NCBI GenBank assembly: GCA_033064195.1
Contig: JARBJD010000042.1
Location: 248,001-312,000 of the forward strand
From: Blattamonas nauphoetae
Lineage: Eukaryota; Preaxostyla; Oxymonadida
Direction of reading: 5' to 3'
Length of the DNA stretch: 64,000 nt
Shown: positions 1 through 9,794 of the stretch, in pieces
How the letters are laid out: every line of letters starts with the position of its first letter
Numbering within the stretch: position 1 is the stretch's first letter
Position numbers and translations under genes: made by a program
Notes under the pieces: model-generated
What the model was told of the DNA's origin: nothing
Databases searched by the model: none
The model's input: the letters and a program-made list of their open reading frames with translations, nothing else

Positions 1-215
1 GAGCATGCTGCAACTTCAATGTGGTAACAAGCGACCAAAAGACGATTGCCCTGTCATGTTCAGATTCAAGTTCTTCTTCGTTCCAATTCAGGAAAGGAGA
101 AGAGTCTGATGAATATCGTAACAGGGTTGAAGACAAATCAGAGTGTGCTGCACTTGATGATGTGTCTGTTTTAGTATCAAACGAAATCATTCTTATGTTC
201 GAGATAAAGCAATAA
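1..215 (+). CDS. possible 3' end of a gene truncated by the window edge
   Basis: One frame is open from the left edge to a stop at 213-215, with no in-frame ATG in its first part, so it could be the last exon of a gene that starts outside the window. The translation is acidic and serine-rich (a run of five serines) and matches no family I recognise. It could equally be chance open sequence: it is short and has no supporting homology in the window. Confidence 0.25.
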   Translation, partial: ACCNFNVVTSDQKTIALSCSDSSSSSFQFRKGEESDEYRNRVEDKSECAALDDVSVLVSNEIILMFEIKQ

Positions 216-387
216 AATGAGAATGGGTTTCTCAGAACTCGAGAGGACAATCATCTCATTTGTTCCCCATCTCTTCTTTCCTCCTAATGGTCACTCATTC
301 CAAGTTTCTCTCCCACTCATCACGGAAAAAGAAATTGTTGTGAGTTGATCACTCTCCAGTGATCCACGATGTATGGCTTCTTCATTC

Positions 388-508
388 AGAGATGAAGATA
401 GATTGAGTAAATTTCCCGTGAATTGTGTCAAATAAACTAAATTATTGCTGTTATTCTCCTTTTTGTTTCTCATTTCGCCCTGTGAAGTGATCTTCCCCTC
501 TGTTACTC
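388..508 (+). repeat. left inverted terminal repeat of the DIRS element
   Basis: These 121 nt are the reverse complement of 4849-4969, with no mismatch found by eye. The short stretch 347-387 outside it is the left-end extension, which is copied in the internal complementary region. Confidence 0.85.
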
Positions 509-3500
509 CTTGAATTTGTCAAATAACTCTTTCGCAGATGTCAGGCGCGACACATACTATACCATGGCCACCATCGGTCGAATTACTAACACCTTGCATG
601 CAACAAGCGTTTAATATGAGGACTGAATGGGCACTGGCCCTCAAAGCTGTTAACGATAAAGACGAAGCCAAGCTGCAGGTCTATGAGAATATGCGGATTC
701 CAGATGGCTCGGAACGCATTCTTGGCCCTCTTTTTCACATTTGCAGAGGCTTAGTGGATCAAGTTGACCGGATAGTCCAACTCAACTCACAAGAATGGTT
801 GACTCTTGCTCCGTCGGAGAACACATGGCCACTTGCAGGGGACTTAATTTATAAGGAGCGTTCCCCAACATCCTTTGCCAAATACAAACGGAGTCTATCC
901 CCGGCTCCACAACAAGGAAATCGCAGAGTGACTCCGCCTACGTTCCGTGATCTCAAACATCACGCGAAGATAGAATGGCCAACTGCGGCAGCTGACCAAC
1001 CTCCCAGCATTCTACGTCCACCAACGACAAACACGGAAAGAGAGTTGGATCCCGAAACGGAGCTTGATGTGACAGATGAGGATGCTCGGGTGTGGGAGAT
1101 GGTGGATGCACTTCCAGAGTTCATCTGGGATGAAGAAGATGAAGATGAAGTTAAGGAGAGGGTCACTCAGGCAAAGGTTCTCTACAACGGATATCCAGAC
1201 GTGATCGAAGACGAGGTGGTCGATGAGCGATTAGCGCCATTGAACACAACTCTATTGAAGATCGAAACGGAAATCTCGCACCTAATTACAATGGGAATTG
1301 GAACGGTAGCACAACCAGAGGCCGAAACCAACAATAGGAGAGTCGTCCAGCTCATGACGTTGAAGGCGGGAGAGCTGGCCCATCGCGTAAATCGAGCCCG
1401 ACTTTCACACATACTCAAAGTTCGGGCTCGACCTCTGCAAGATCGGAGGAAGATCGATTCGTTAGCTCAGCAGAAGGCTGTTCTCAGAGATCTCCAAGAG
1501 GAATCAAAACGGCGAAACGAGGCAAGGAAACGTTTATTTTTTCGGCCGGGCCCCGCTCAGGGGCGATCAACTTCTTTCAGAATCAGTACCAGACCCGTTT
1601 CCCAAACCATTTTCAAAACCATCAGCTCAAACAGGTGGTCGCCCTCGCACGTCCTACTCGCAGAACAGGACAGCATACCGAGGTCCTGGCAACCAAACAC
1701 GACCAAACTCGTCATACCCCAAGCAAGAGCAGAGATATCCACGTCGGTCCAATCTGTAATTCCAGATGCACGGACCGCGAAGGTCGAACGTCGAACCTTC
1801 AAAGTCGATACACAAGACAGGGAAAATGGAATTGGGGGAAAATTAGGACGACATTGGAGGGCGTGGGAGGAGTTCGGCATGGAGGGATTGATGAGGGACG
1901 GGGTGCGAGTTCAGTGGAATCAGTTGGGGCCTCCCACAACTACTGGGCACCCCTTCGACTTGAAACTATCGACAGCGGAGAAAATAGGATTAAAGGAAAC
2001 AATCGAGATGGAGCTGAAGGAAGGGATTGTGCGGGAAGTAAAAATAGAAGAAGTAAAATGTTGGAATGCCACGTTCGTGGTAAAGAAGAAAGACGGCACC
2101 TGGCGCCGCATCCTCGACTGCCGTCGAGTCAACGATCATGTAATTCACCAACATTTCAAAATGGACAACATCGCAACGGTGAGTCATCTTTTGTTTCCAA
2201 GGTGCCTGGCTGACCAGCATCGATCTCACTCAGGCATATACTCATGTTCCTCTCCACGAAGGAGATCAGCCCTACTTCGGATTTATGGTGGACGGGAGAT
2301 TCTTCATCCAAAGAACACTCTGTTTCGGGTTAACCTCTGCTCCGCACATTTTTACAAAGATTCTTCGCCCGGTGGTGGCGCGATTTCGTCCAACCTTCCC
2401 TCTCGTCGCATACCTCGACGACTTCCTCCTTATCCACAGATCCGAGAGCGAAGGGGAAGCAAACACATCAAACGTTGTCCGTCTTCTTGTCAACCTAGGC
2501 TTTACGATCAACGAAGAGAAGTCTCACATCATTCCCACAAAACGGATCGAATATCTCGGTTTCTGGTGGGACACAACATCCAACACCGTCAGTGTAGGGA
2601 GAGACAAAGCGACGAATATGAAAGAGGCGGTGAGAGAGAGGCTGAGGCAGGCTCGGAGGGGAGGCACGTGCAGAGTCAGGACAATTGCTTCGATGGTAGG
2701 GGAAGCTGCAGTCGATCGGGTTCGTCGACCCCTCGCCTATTTTTTACACAAGGCATCTGACTCAATGGAAAGACAAAGTGGTCATGGAGGGAGGATGGTG
2801 TCACGGAGGATTACTCACACAGTCAGCAATTCAAGAGCTGGACTGGTGGCTGACAAGACTGGTGCAACCAATGGAGCGCTCCCTCGAGGTGTTCACTCCG
2901 TCCATCACGATCACCACCGACGCAAGCGAGTGGGGAGTCGGGGTGGTCTGGAAGAGGACAGGAGAGAAGAGACATGGCAGGTGCGCTTCAACAAGGAAGA
3001 AAGCGGGTGGAGCAGCAACAGAAGGGAAGCGATGGCGATTGTACGAGGGGTGCAGGAGGGAATCAACAGACAACTAATCGAGGAGGGAGACGATATCTTA
3101 ATTCTTTCCGACAATCAGGTGGCTGTCGCCAACATCAACAGGCGCTCCTCCGCAGTAACACTCGTGGATCTCTTCCGATCCCTGTTCGAGACGGCAGACA
3201 GAACAAGATGCCGTCTCTGGGCAGAATATATTCCTGGTACCGAAAACACTGTCGCGGACAGACTGTCAAGAATTCAAGATTCGACGGATTATTCCTTAAA
3301 ACAACACATTTTCCAGACCATCAGACATTTCTTCGGGATTCAGCCAACAATCGACGCGTTTGCGACGGTGGCAAACAGGCAGGTGGAGAGATATTGGAGC
3401 TTGACTTGGGAGAGGGAGTCTGTAGGAACGAACGGTCTACTCCAGGATTGGGGGAACGAGAGTTGTGTGTATGCTTTCCCACCTGTCCCTCTGATTCCAA

Positions 3501-4633
3501 GAATCATCCAAAAGCTGAGGGATCAACCGACAACGACAATAATGATTGTCCCCGACTGGTCAACCCTTTTGGGGAAGGGAGGAGTTGGAGAAATGGGCAT
3601 CGAAGAGCATGGTGTTGGGGAGGACGGAGGAAGTGACAGTAGAAGGAAAAGGAATGCTGGCAGCGGGGAGCAGAAGGCCCCCGGGAATGCTGAGAGCATT
3701 CTTGCTGGTGAAATATGGGAAGGGTTGGCTGAGGATCAAGGAATAGATGATAGAACAATGATTCGAATGTTGGCGGGATTCAGCGAGTCAACCGTCAGGC
3801 AATACGCGGGTGCAATTCGTAAATGGATAGAAGATTCGGTCGAGAAGGGAAGAGACTGGAGAGATGTGAACCAAGTCGACGTAGCCAATTTCATTTCAGC
3901 CTGGGTCGATCGGACACATTCGGCGGGTTCGGCAGGAGGAGCACGGAGTGCTCTATCCTTTTTTTATCACGAGTACTGGACAAAGAGCCGGTGGGAGACG
4001 CAGTGGTGGTGAAGCAGACCACGAAAGGGATCAAGAAAATATTCCCAACGAAAAGCCGGTATCAAGAGATCTTCGATTCGGAGAAGATTGAGAAGGAGAT
4101 ACAGAATCGGTGGGAGATGTGGGAGACCCTTGAAGAGACAGATGTGATTGCAACAATCGTGGTGATTCTCATTATGCACCACGCAGTTCGATTCACTGAG
4201 ATGGTACAGATCAGGAGAGAAGAACTGATGATCGATCGGAAGACAGAGACAGTGGTGGTGAGGATGAAACTTAAGACGGAACAGGATGCAAAGGAATATA
4301 GATTGGGCGAAGAAAGACTCGGAGAAGGTCAGAGACTCATTAATTGGGTCGGGTGTTTGGATCAGATGAAAGGAGGGAGCTGGACTGGTCAGTTGCTAGG
4401 CGGCTATGAGCGAAGAGGTGAAAAAAGAGGTGAGGGAGCTGGCAGCGATAGTCATGAGGAAGGCAGGGATAGAGACCAATAAGTACACGCCATACTCTCT
4501 GAAGCATGCTGGCCTCTCAGGACGGAAGCGACGCGGATGGACAGAAGAGGAGTTGACCACAGGAGCGAGACTCTCTCTAAAATCGTCAGTAATGGGCAAG
4601 CATTACTTAAAGCCCCTAATCACTCCCAACACA

Positions 4634-4728
4634 CTCAATCTATCTTCATCTCTGAATGAAGAAGCCATACATCGTGGATCACTGGAGAGTGATCTCGATT
4701 ATGGTTCTGAAAGAAGAGATGAAGATAG
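4634..4728 (+). repeat. internal complementary region of the DIRS element
   Basis: Positions 4634-4694 are the reverse complement of the left end 347-407. Positions 4691-4728 are the reverse complement of the right end 4956-4993. The two halves overlap in GATC at 4691-4694, so the region reads as the complement of the joined ends. In DIRS elements this segment templates circularisation and rebuilding of the termini. Confidence 0.85.
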
Positions 4729-4848
4729 AGATATACCACCACCCACCCCCACAACTAGGCGTTTCAAAAAGAAAAAAGGTGGAAAGGGGAAAAAGGCAAA
4801 AGCTAAGTCACATAGAAACTCATCTCTTCTTTCAGAACGCTCCCAACA

Positions 4849-4969
4849 GAGTAACAGAGGGGAAGATCACTTCACAGGGCGAAATGAGAAACAAAAAGGA
4901 GAATAACAGCAATAATTTAGTTTATTTGACACAATTCACGGGAAATTTACTCAATCTATCTTCATCTCT
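4849..4969 (-). repeat. right inverted terminal repeat of the DIRS element
   Basis: This is the reverse complement of 388-508. It is followed by the short right-end extension to about 4993, which pairs with the second half of the internal complementary region. Confidence 0.85.
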
Positions 4970-5158
4970 TCTTTCAGAACCATAATCGAGATCCGTGAAC
5001 ATCGCTATGCTTGGAGATCTTTATCAGGTATTTCATGCTTTATTCTGTCATCGTGTCATGATCTCCTTTCCATTTCTCACTTTTTTATCACCATTCTTTC
5101 CAGCATAACTCGCTTTTGGATTCACCAACTTCAGTCGTCTGTTTCTACTTCTCACAAG

Positions 5159-6163
5159 TTGAACTATCCTCTTCTTGATTCTTCAAAGAAACCAGTGTCA
5201 ATTGAATCAGTGTTGGAGGAATTGACAATATCAGGATCAGATGTTTCAGTGATTGTGAACACGCGTTTCTGGAATGCGATTCCACTTCTGATTCGGGAAT
5301 GGGACGGAAAAAATGAAGCAACAATGATGCGCCTGCTGAATGAATTGTTGCGAATTCTGACATTGGCTTCAGATTCGGAAGTTGCTATGGCGAACAAACG
5401 ACTGCTCCACTCGTCTCTCTCGGCCCTCTCACTCAATCCCACTCTCCCAAAGAAGGGACGCCTTCGAATCACACAATCACTGTCCGCATTGGATTCCCTT
5501 CCCGATGGGCCTTTCGTGCTTGTGGAGACTGACGAGTTCCGATCGATGGAAGAACAAAACAAAGACTTACGGGAACAAGTTGCCAGAATAGAAGAAGAGA
5601 TGAAGAAAGTAGCAACGGATCTAGTCAAATTGAAACACAAACTTAAGGATCTTCCGATTTGGGTTGGAACAGAATCCCTCCAAACATTCGACTGCACTCG
5701 AATCAGACTCACACCAACTGCTCTCATTCAAATCAACAAAGCCAGGATAGGAAGTTTTGATCAGCAAACATCATTCACTTTTCCAATCTACGAGGGAGAG
5801 TGGGAACTCAAAATCAGAGCAAGCGACCACATTTTCAGGAATGGGAGTATGTTCTTCTCTCTTTTCATCATTTCAGTTCTTGGCTTCCAAGAATTTCCAC
5901 TTCCTGAAGATGCCACAGAGAATACGAGTGGATCATATCCCGATGGGATTGGTGGTGATTTTGAACTGTGGTTGGGAGGGATGTGGAAAGCAGGGAAAGA
6001 ATTCAAACCGGAAGGAACAAACAAGAAATGTGATCGAGTTGGACAGACAGCAGCGATCCGAGTGAACATGAGGACGAGACAAGATCGACTGTTTGTGGAC
6101 GATGAGGAACAACCTGAGATCTTCACAGGCATCCCTTCTCCTCTCTCCCTCTCTATTTCATAG
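5159..6163 (+). CDS. SPRY-like domain protein, 5' part (gene cut by a TIR element)
   Basis: The N-terminal half is helical with a coiled coil (around EEQNKDLREQVARIEEEMK). It is followed by one SPRY/B30.2-like unit that runs from WVGTESLQTFD through EGEWELKIR and RVGQTAAIRVNM to RLFVDDEEQP. The same unit occurs twice in the kinase fusion at 14.2-16.4 kb. A GT-AG intron of 30 nt (5847-5876) lies inside the unit and is readable in frame. The start is uncertain: there is no in-frame ATG near 5159, and splice-like signals upstream (an acceptor at about 5103) suggest earlier exons. The stop TAG at 6161-6163 is the first triplet of the inserted element, not the original end; the missing C-terminal strand is at 7260-7328. 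SPRY domains generally bind protein partners, but the partner here cannot be inferred. Confidence 0.7.
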   Translation: MNYPLLDSSKKPVSIESVLEELTISGSDVSVIVNTRFWNAIPLLIREWDGKNEATMMRLLNELLRILTLASDSEVAMANKRLLHSSLSALSLNPTLPKKGRLRITQSLSALDSLPDGPFVLVETDEFRSMEEQNKDLREQVARIEEEMKKVATDLVKLKHKLKDLPIWVGTESLQTFDCTRIRLTPTALIQINKARIGSFDQQTSFTFPIYEGEWELKIRASDHIFRNGSMFFSLFIISVLGFQEFPLPEDATENTSGSYPDGIGGDFELWLGGMWKAGKEFKPEGTNKKCDRVGQTAAIRVNMRTRQDRLFVDDEEQPEIFTGIPSPLSLSIS

Positions 6164-7259
6164 TCCCCTCATCAGGCCGTACATGTTCATCAGGCCGTAC
6201 AACAACGATTTCTTGCTGATTTATATTTTTTTCATTTCATTACTCGAGTTATTGATATTCTGCGACTTTTTCGATGAATTATTTGGATCAATGGGTTCAT
6301 TTTCAAATCAAATGCTGAATGCACAAACATGGACAATCTCAGAGTTTGTTAGGCGCATCAACATTGAGTCTCAAGACCTCCCTCCTCGCTAATTCAACAG
6401 ATGTGCCTTTGTATGTCTGAAATTCAGCTCTCCTTCCATGTTCTCCTCTGTGAAGCTTTTACCTTGAATATGCCTTTTATCATCCATTTCTCTCATATTT
6501 TAAACTTTTTGATCCAATCTTGATTTCAAGCTGGCCCATCAATACGGAACAAGATGCTTCCAACCATCAGTTCACAACCCATCTTTCAAACCTCTTCCTG
6601 TCTCTGACCCAACCCCTTCCCGACATGTTTACGAAGTTTACTCACCACACACCCCTCAACTCTCTTCCCTCCCTCGTGATTGCCCAGCTTGGCTGTACTC
6701 AACATCGTGTACGTTTTGGTTCGGATCTGGCGGCTCTGCGGAAGGACTCAGCTCATATGCCGCGAAAGTGATTGGTCCTGTTGGCATTGAAGATTCCCAC
6801 GAAGGCAGTACGACAGTGAAATGCAAAGCAGGACCATTGATGACCTCTTGATCTTGATCTCACTCGAGACTTCCACACGAACATATTCATTCCTCTACAG
6901 CGACTAGAACTTCTTTTTTCTACTCCCTTGTCTTTTCCAGCGTCTTTCTTCCCTAAAAGCACAGACAGTGTCAAATCAAAGACAGTGGTCATTTTCAGTT
7001 TTTTAACCAGTTTTCTACCATCTTTTGGTTGATCCCTTTCCCAGTGTTTCATTTCAAGATTGTTTAGTTGGTTTCAATCAGTTTATTCGCAAAGAGAAGG
7101 ATGATGTGGATAAAAAATGAATGGATTGATCAATCGATAACTTTGCCAAGAAGTGAAAGATTTAAGATTCGACATCTGTCTTGTCACGTATATGATTCGA
7201 TGGTACATCTCTAGCCTTGGTACTACTTGATGAACAAGTACGGGTTGATTTGGGGACTA
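6161..7259. mobile_element. 1.1 kb TIR DNA transposon, non-autonomous, inside a SPRY-like gene
   Basis: The ends are inverted repeats of about 40 nt beginning TAGTCCCC and sharing blocks such as CCGTAC and TGTTCATCA. They are flanked by a 3-bp direct repeat, TCA, at 6158-6160 and 7260-7262. A 3-bp duplication fits PIF/Harbinger or CACTA-type transposition, but the termini match neither consensus that I know. No transposase is visible inside. Within the left end the motif CATCAGGCCGTAC occurs twice in tandem. Confidence 0.7.
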
Positions 7260-7328
7260 TCAACTGGATTCGTTGAAAACGACAATCAATCAGTTGAAGT
7301 GCTGTGGCTCAAACGAATCCGATCCTGA
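7260..7328 (+). pseudogene. severed C-terminal tail of the SPRY-like gene
   Basis: The frame reads STGFVENDNQSVEVLWLKRI and then a stop. It is clearly homologous to the end of the second SPRY unit at about 16.4 kb, which finishes IEVLWLKRI. If the 1.1 kb element and one TCA are removed, the 5' part continues into this tail in frame, so the two were one gene before insertion. Confidence 0.65.
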
Positions 7329-7596
7329 CGATTCCTGCCAGATCCAGACAGATTACTTTGATTATGTGCACTTGAATAAAACAATGAGATTGGTGTTTGG
7401 TCATTCGATTCTGTCTCACTCCCCCATGATTCACTTTTAATTTTCAGTCATTTTTTACAGACCAAACTTTGATTCACCTTGTGGAATCTTCTGGTGAATT
7501 AGAACGAAAATGAAAACAATGTTATAGTGATGGAGAATAGTTCGGTAGCAGTTCCTCGTACCACACCTGCTGTCCAAAAGTCACCAATTAACCATC

Positions 7597-8190
7597 CTAC
7601 TCAAGTTCAGCGATTAATTTCAGACTCATCTCTCGAATCGGCTCATTCGGAGAGACACACAAGATGGTCAGAATCATCCGATGGAAGTACATAGGGTGGA
7701 GTTCTTTCAGAGCAGACGAGACCTTTTCATCATTCAGCCTGCCTGTCTTCCGACTCGATGTCATTCCCTCATCCTTCTTCAGCAACGGCGTCCTCAAATC
7801 AGGTTCCATTCGTCGAACAGGAGCTTTCTTGACAACAGGCGACTTCGGCTCCCTTTTCATTTGTTTTTGATGAAACTTCTCGAATCTCTTGACGATACCG
7901 TTGAGATCGTAAAGACTCATGAGTTGTCTCCGAAACAGCACATTCGAAGTTGCTTTGTCGGTTTTGGGCTTATTCTTCCAGCGAACGACCTTCAGGTACA
8001 AATACGCCGGCCATCTGACCAGTGCTTCAGACACCCGATAGACTCTTGGACAGCGTGTACGATAGCGTTGTCTTTCTGTGAAGAGTTCGATGTAATACAA
8101 CACGATTGAGAGGATACATGTTCCAAAGATAGGCCAGAAGATGATCGGAAAAAGAATGTTGACTGGTTTGATGAGATATAGGGGGTGCAT
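7597..8190 (-). CDS. membrane anchor and cytoplasmic tail of a split beta-helix surface protein
   Basis: A strong hydrophobic segment near the start (ILFPIIFWPIFGTCILSIVL) is followed by a basic, probably cytoplasmic tail of about 150 residues rich in Lys and Arg. The apparent start codon lies inside the terminal repeat of the adjacent transposon (8179-9794), so it is a by-product of the insertion. Removing the element and one TA joins this segment in frame to the beta-helix ectodomain ending at 9797. The original protein would then be type I: signal peptide, beta-helix, one transmembrane helix, tail. Whether either half is still expressed is unknown. Confidence 0.55.
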   Translation of the reverse strand: MHPLYLIKPVNILFPIIFWPIFGTCILSIVLYYIELFTERQRYRTRCPRVYRVSEALVRWPAYLYLKVVRWKNKPKTDKATSNVLFRRQLMSLYDLNGIVKRFEKFHQKQMKREPKSPVVKKAPVRRMEPDLRTPLLKKDEGMTSSRKTGRLNDEKVSSALKELHPMYFHRMILTILCVSPNEPIREMSLKLIAELE

Positions 8191-9794
8191 TAATTACGTC
8201 CCCTCAGGTTTTCTCGATATATGATGAATGAAGACAATGACCAATACCGATATGAGTCATAAACATCTGTGATGCTCAGATTAGTGAACACATTTCACAA
8301 TGATACTTCTTAATTTACGATTTTCAGCAGAGTTCCTGTTTCAGACACACGAATCCCAATCAACTATCACATTATTTTAAGAGGATGTCCATTCTACGGA
8401 TTCAAATACATGAAAAAGACACAAATTGTTGAAGAATAAACAAATATCTTCCCATTGGAAGGTAAGTGGAGGATCCACACCACCGTCAACAACACAGATT
8501 CCCATATGTCTATCCACATCTCCATTCCGAAAGACACTCTCAAAACATGCTTCAAAGATGATTAATAGATCCACTCAAAACCCGGAATTTCTCCTAAACC
8601 CGGAACATGGGGGTTGAAAGATACATATTGGGCAAACTAAGAAAAAAATAAAATTTGAGAATTATAGACCGACGCAAATCAGAGAAACCCTCAAAATACC
8701 TCTTTTGGACCTGTTTGAATCAGGAGAACTGGTCATATCTTCACAACCTGTGAACCGATTTTGATGAAAATTTTCACAAAAACGTTTTTTTGATGAAACG
8801 AACAATTTGAGAAAACATTGGAGAAAAAATGCTGGATATTTGGGAAAATAGAAAAAAACCCATATTTTTCTCGAGAAAAAAGTCTTAGAAAAAAATATCT
8901 TTCATTTTTTGAGCAGCTTTTGTCGAGATGTTTACGATAACAATGCACTTTATTTGGTGCAAAACGGATGGCTGGTTGTGGAGAAACGATCCAAAAAAGT
9001 TGAGAAAAATGTAGGCATTGTTGCTGTATACAGTATTTTGAGGGTTTCTCTGATTTGCGTCGGTCTATAATTCTCAAATTTTATTTTTTTCTTAGTTTGC
9101 CCAATATGTATCTTTCAACCCCCATGTTCCGGGTTTAGGAGAAATTCCGGGTTTTGAGTGGATCTATAAAGTCAATGACAGTCGATTTCAACAAAACCAT
9201 GCATCTTTTCGTTCGCTTCATCAATCGATCCTCTCGAAAGAGGTATTGCGATTTTCATTTCTCAAAATCAGTTTTCGTTTCTGGAAATAGGGGAAGAAAT
9301 ACACGTTTCCTCAACATATGGAATTTTCAACCATGGTTAGAGTTTTCACTGACTTCTTAGTGGATCTTGAAAGTGATTCGATTCAAGTCTCATTTTGAAC
9401 ATTTTTACGTCTTTCTAAGATTATAAGAAGATGACATAAGTGATATCGGTGATAAAACTCAACTTTCATACCTTCCAATGAAAAACGAATGACTTTTCAT
9501 TTTTCCACCACACATGTGAATGAGGCTCTTATTTTACATTTTTAGAACACTGCACGATAAAAGAGTTGAAAAGAACTCTGATAATGAAATGATTTCTGGA
9601 AGTGTTTCTCATAGCTGAAAATATTCGTCAATCACCATCAGAAATGAGTGAATTGAGAGATCTATCACACAAAATATCGAAAATTTGAACAGAAACATGA
9701 CTTACCAATGTTTAAGACATTCACGAAAAATCCAGTAAGGTTAACTTAACAGATATTGAAAAAACCTGAGGGGACGTAATTAATGCACCCCCTA
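8179..9794. mobile_element. 1.6 kb TA-flanked TIR element (MITE-like) interrupting a beta-helix gene
   Basis: The termini are perfect 34-nt inverted repeats beginning TAGGGGGTGCATTAATTACG, with weaker similarity continuing to about 45 nt. They are flanked by TA on both sides (8177-8178 and 9795-9796), the pattern of Tc1/mariner-like insertion. No transposase is visible. The middle is AT-rich and contains a second, complete TIR element (8568-9164). Confidence 0.75.
8568..9164. mobile_element. 0.6 kb TIR element nested in the 1.6 kb element
   Basis: The inverted repeats are 132 nt long (8568-8699 and 9033-9164). I could find no mismatch between the two arms, so this insertion is recent. Flanking TA dinucleotides (8566-8567 and 9165-9166) are the target duplication. 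The ends begin GATCCACTC. The arms are separated by about 330 nt of AT-rich sequence with no coding potential, so it is a long-arm foldback MITE that would need a transposase from elsewhere. Confidence 0.78.

Larger units (their letters stand above)
347..4993 (+). mobile_element. DIRS-type tyrosine-recombinase retrotransposon (fossil copy)
   Basis: The family is shown by its parts and by its repeat plan. In order they are a Gag-like N-terminal region (about 540-1900), a reverse transcriptase (about 1950-2700, with the catalytic YLDD motif), an RNase H (about 2900-3270, acidic motifs around TTDAS and LSDNQ) and a tyrosine recombinase (about 3720-4620). Inverted repeats lie at the two ends (388-508 and 4849-4969), and an internal complementary region at 4634-4728 pairs with both extreme ends. 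That arrangement is the hallmark of DIRS elements, which integrate by recombinase and leave no target-site duplication; here both ends share GATC. The two 121-nt end repeats read as identical, so the copy looks young. The coding part looks broken, with roughly two or three interruptions, although overlapping frames are also known in this family. It lies just upstream of the SPRY-like gene at 5.2 kb. Confidence 0.87.

Noticed and set aside
241-473. Minus-strand words (VMSGRETWNE, KKRW) left of the DIRS element that resemble the family B C-terminus
   Set aside because: Only a few residues match, in different frames, and the segment also shows splice-like signals on the other strand; too weak to call a gene remnant.
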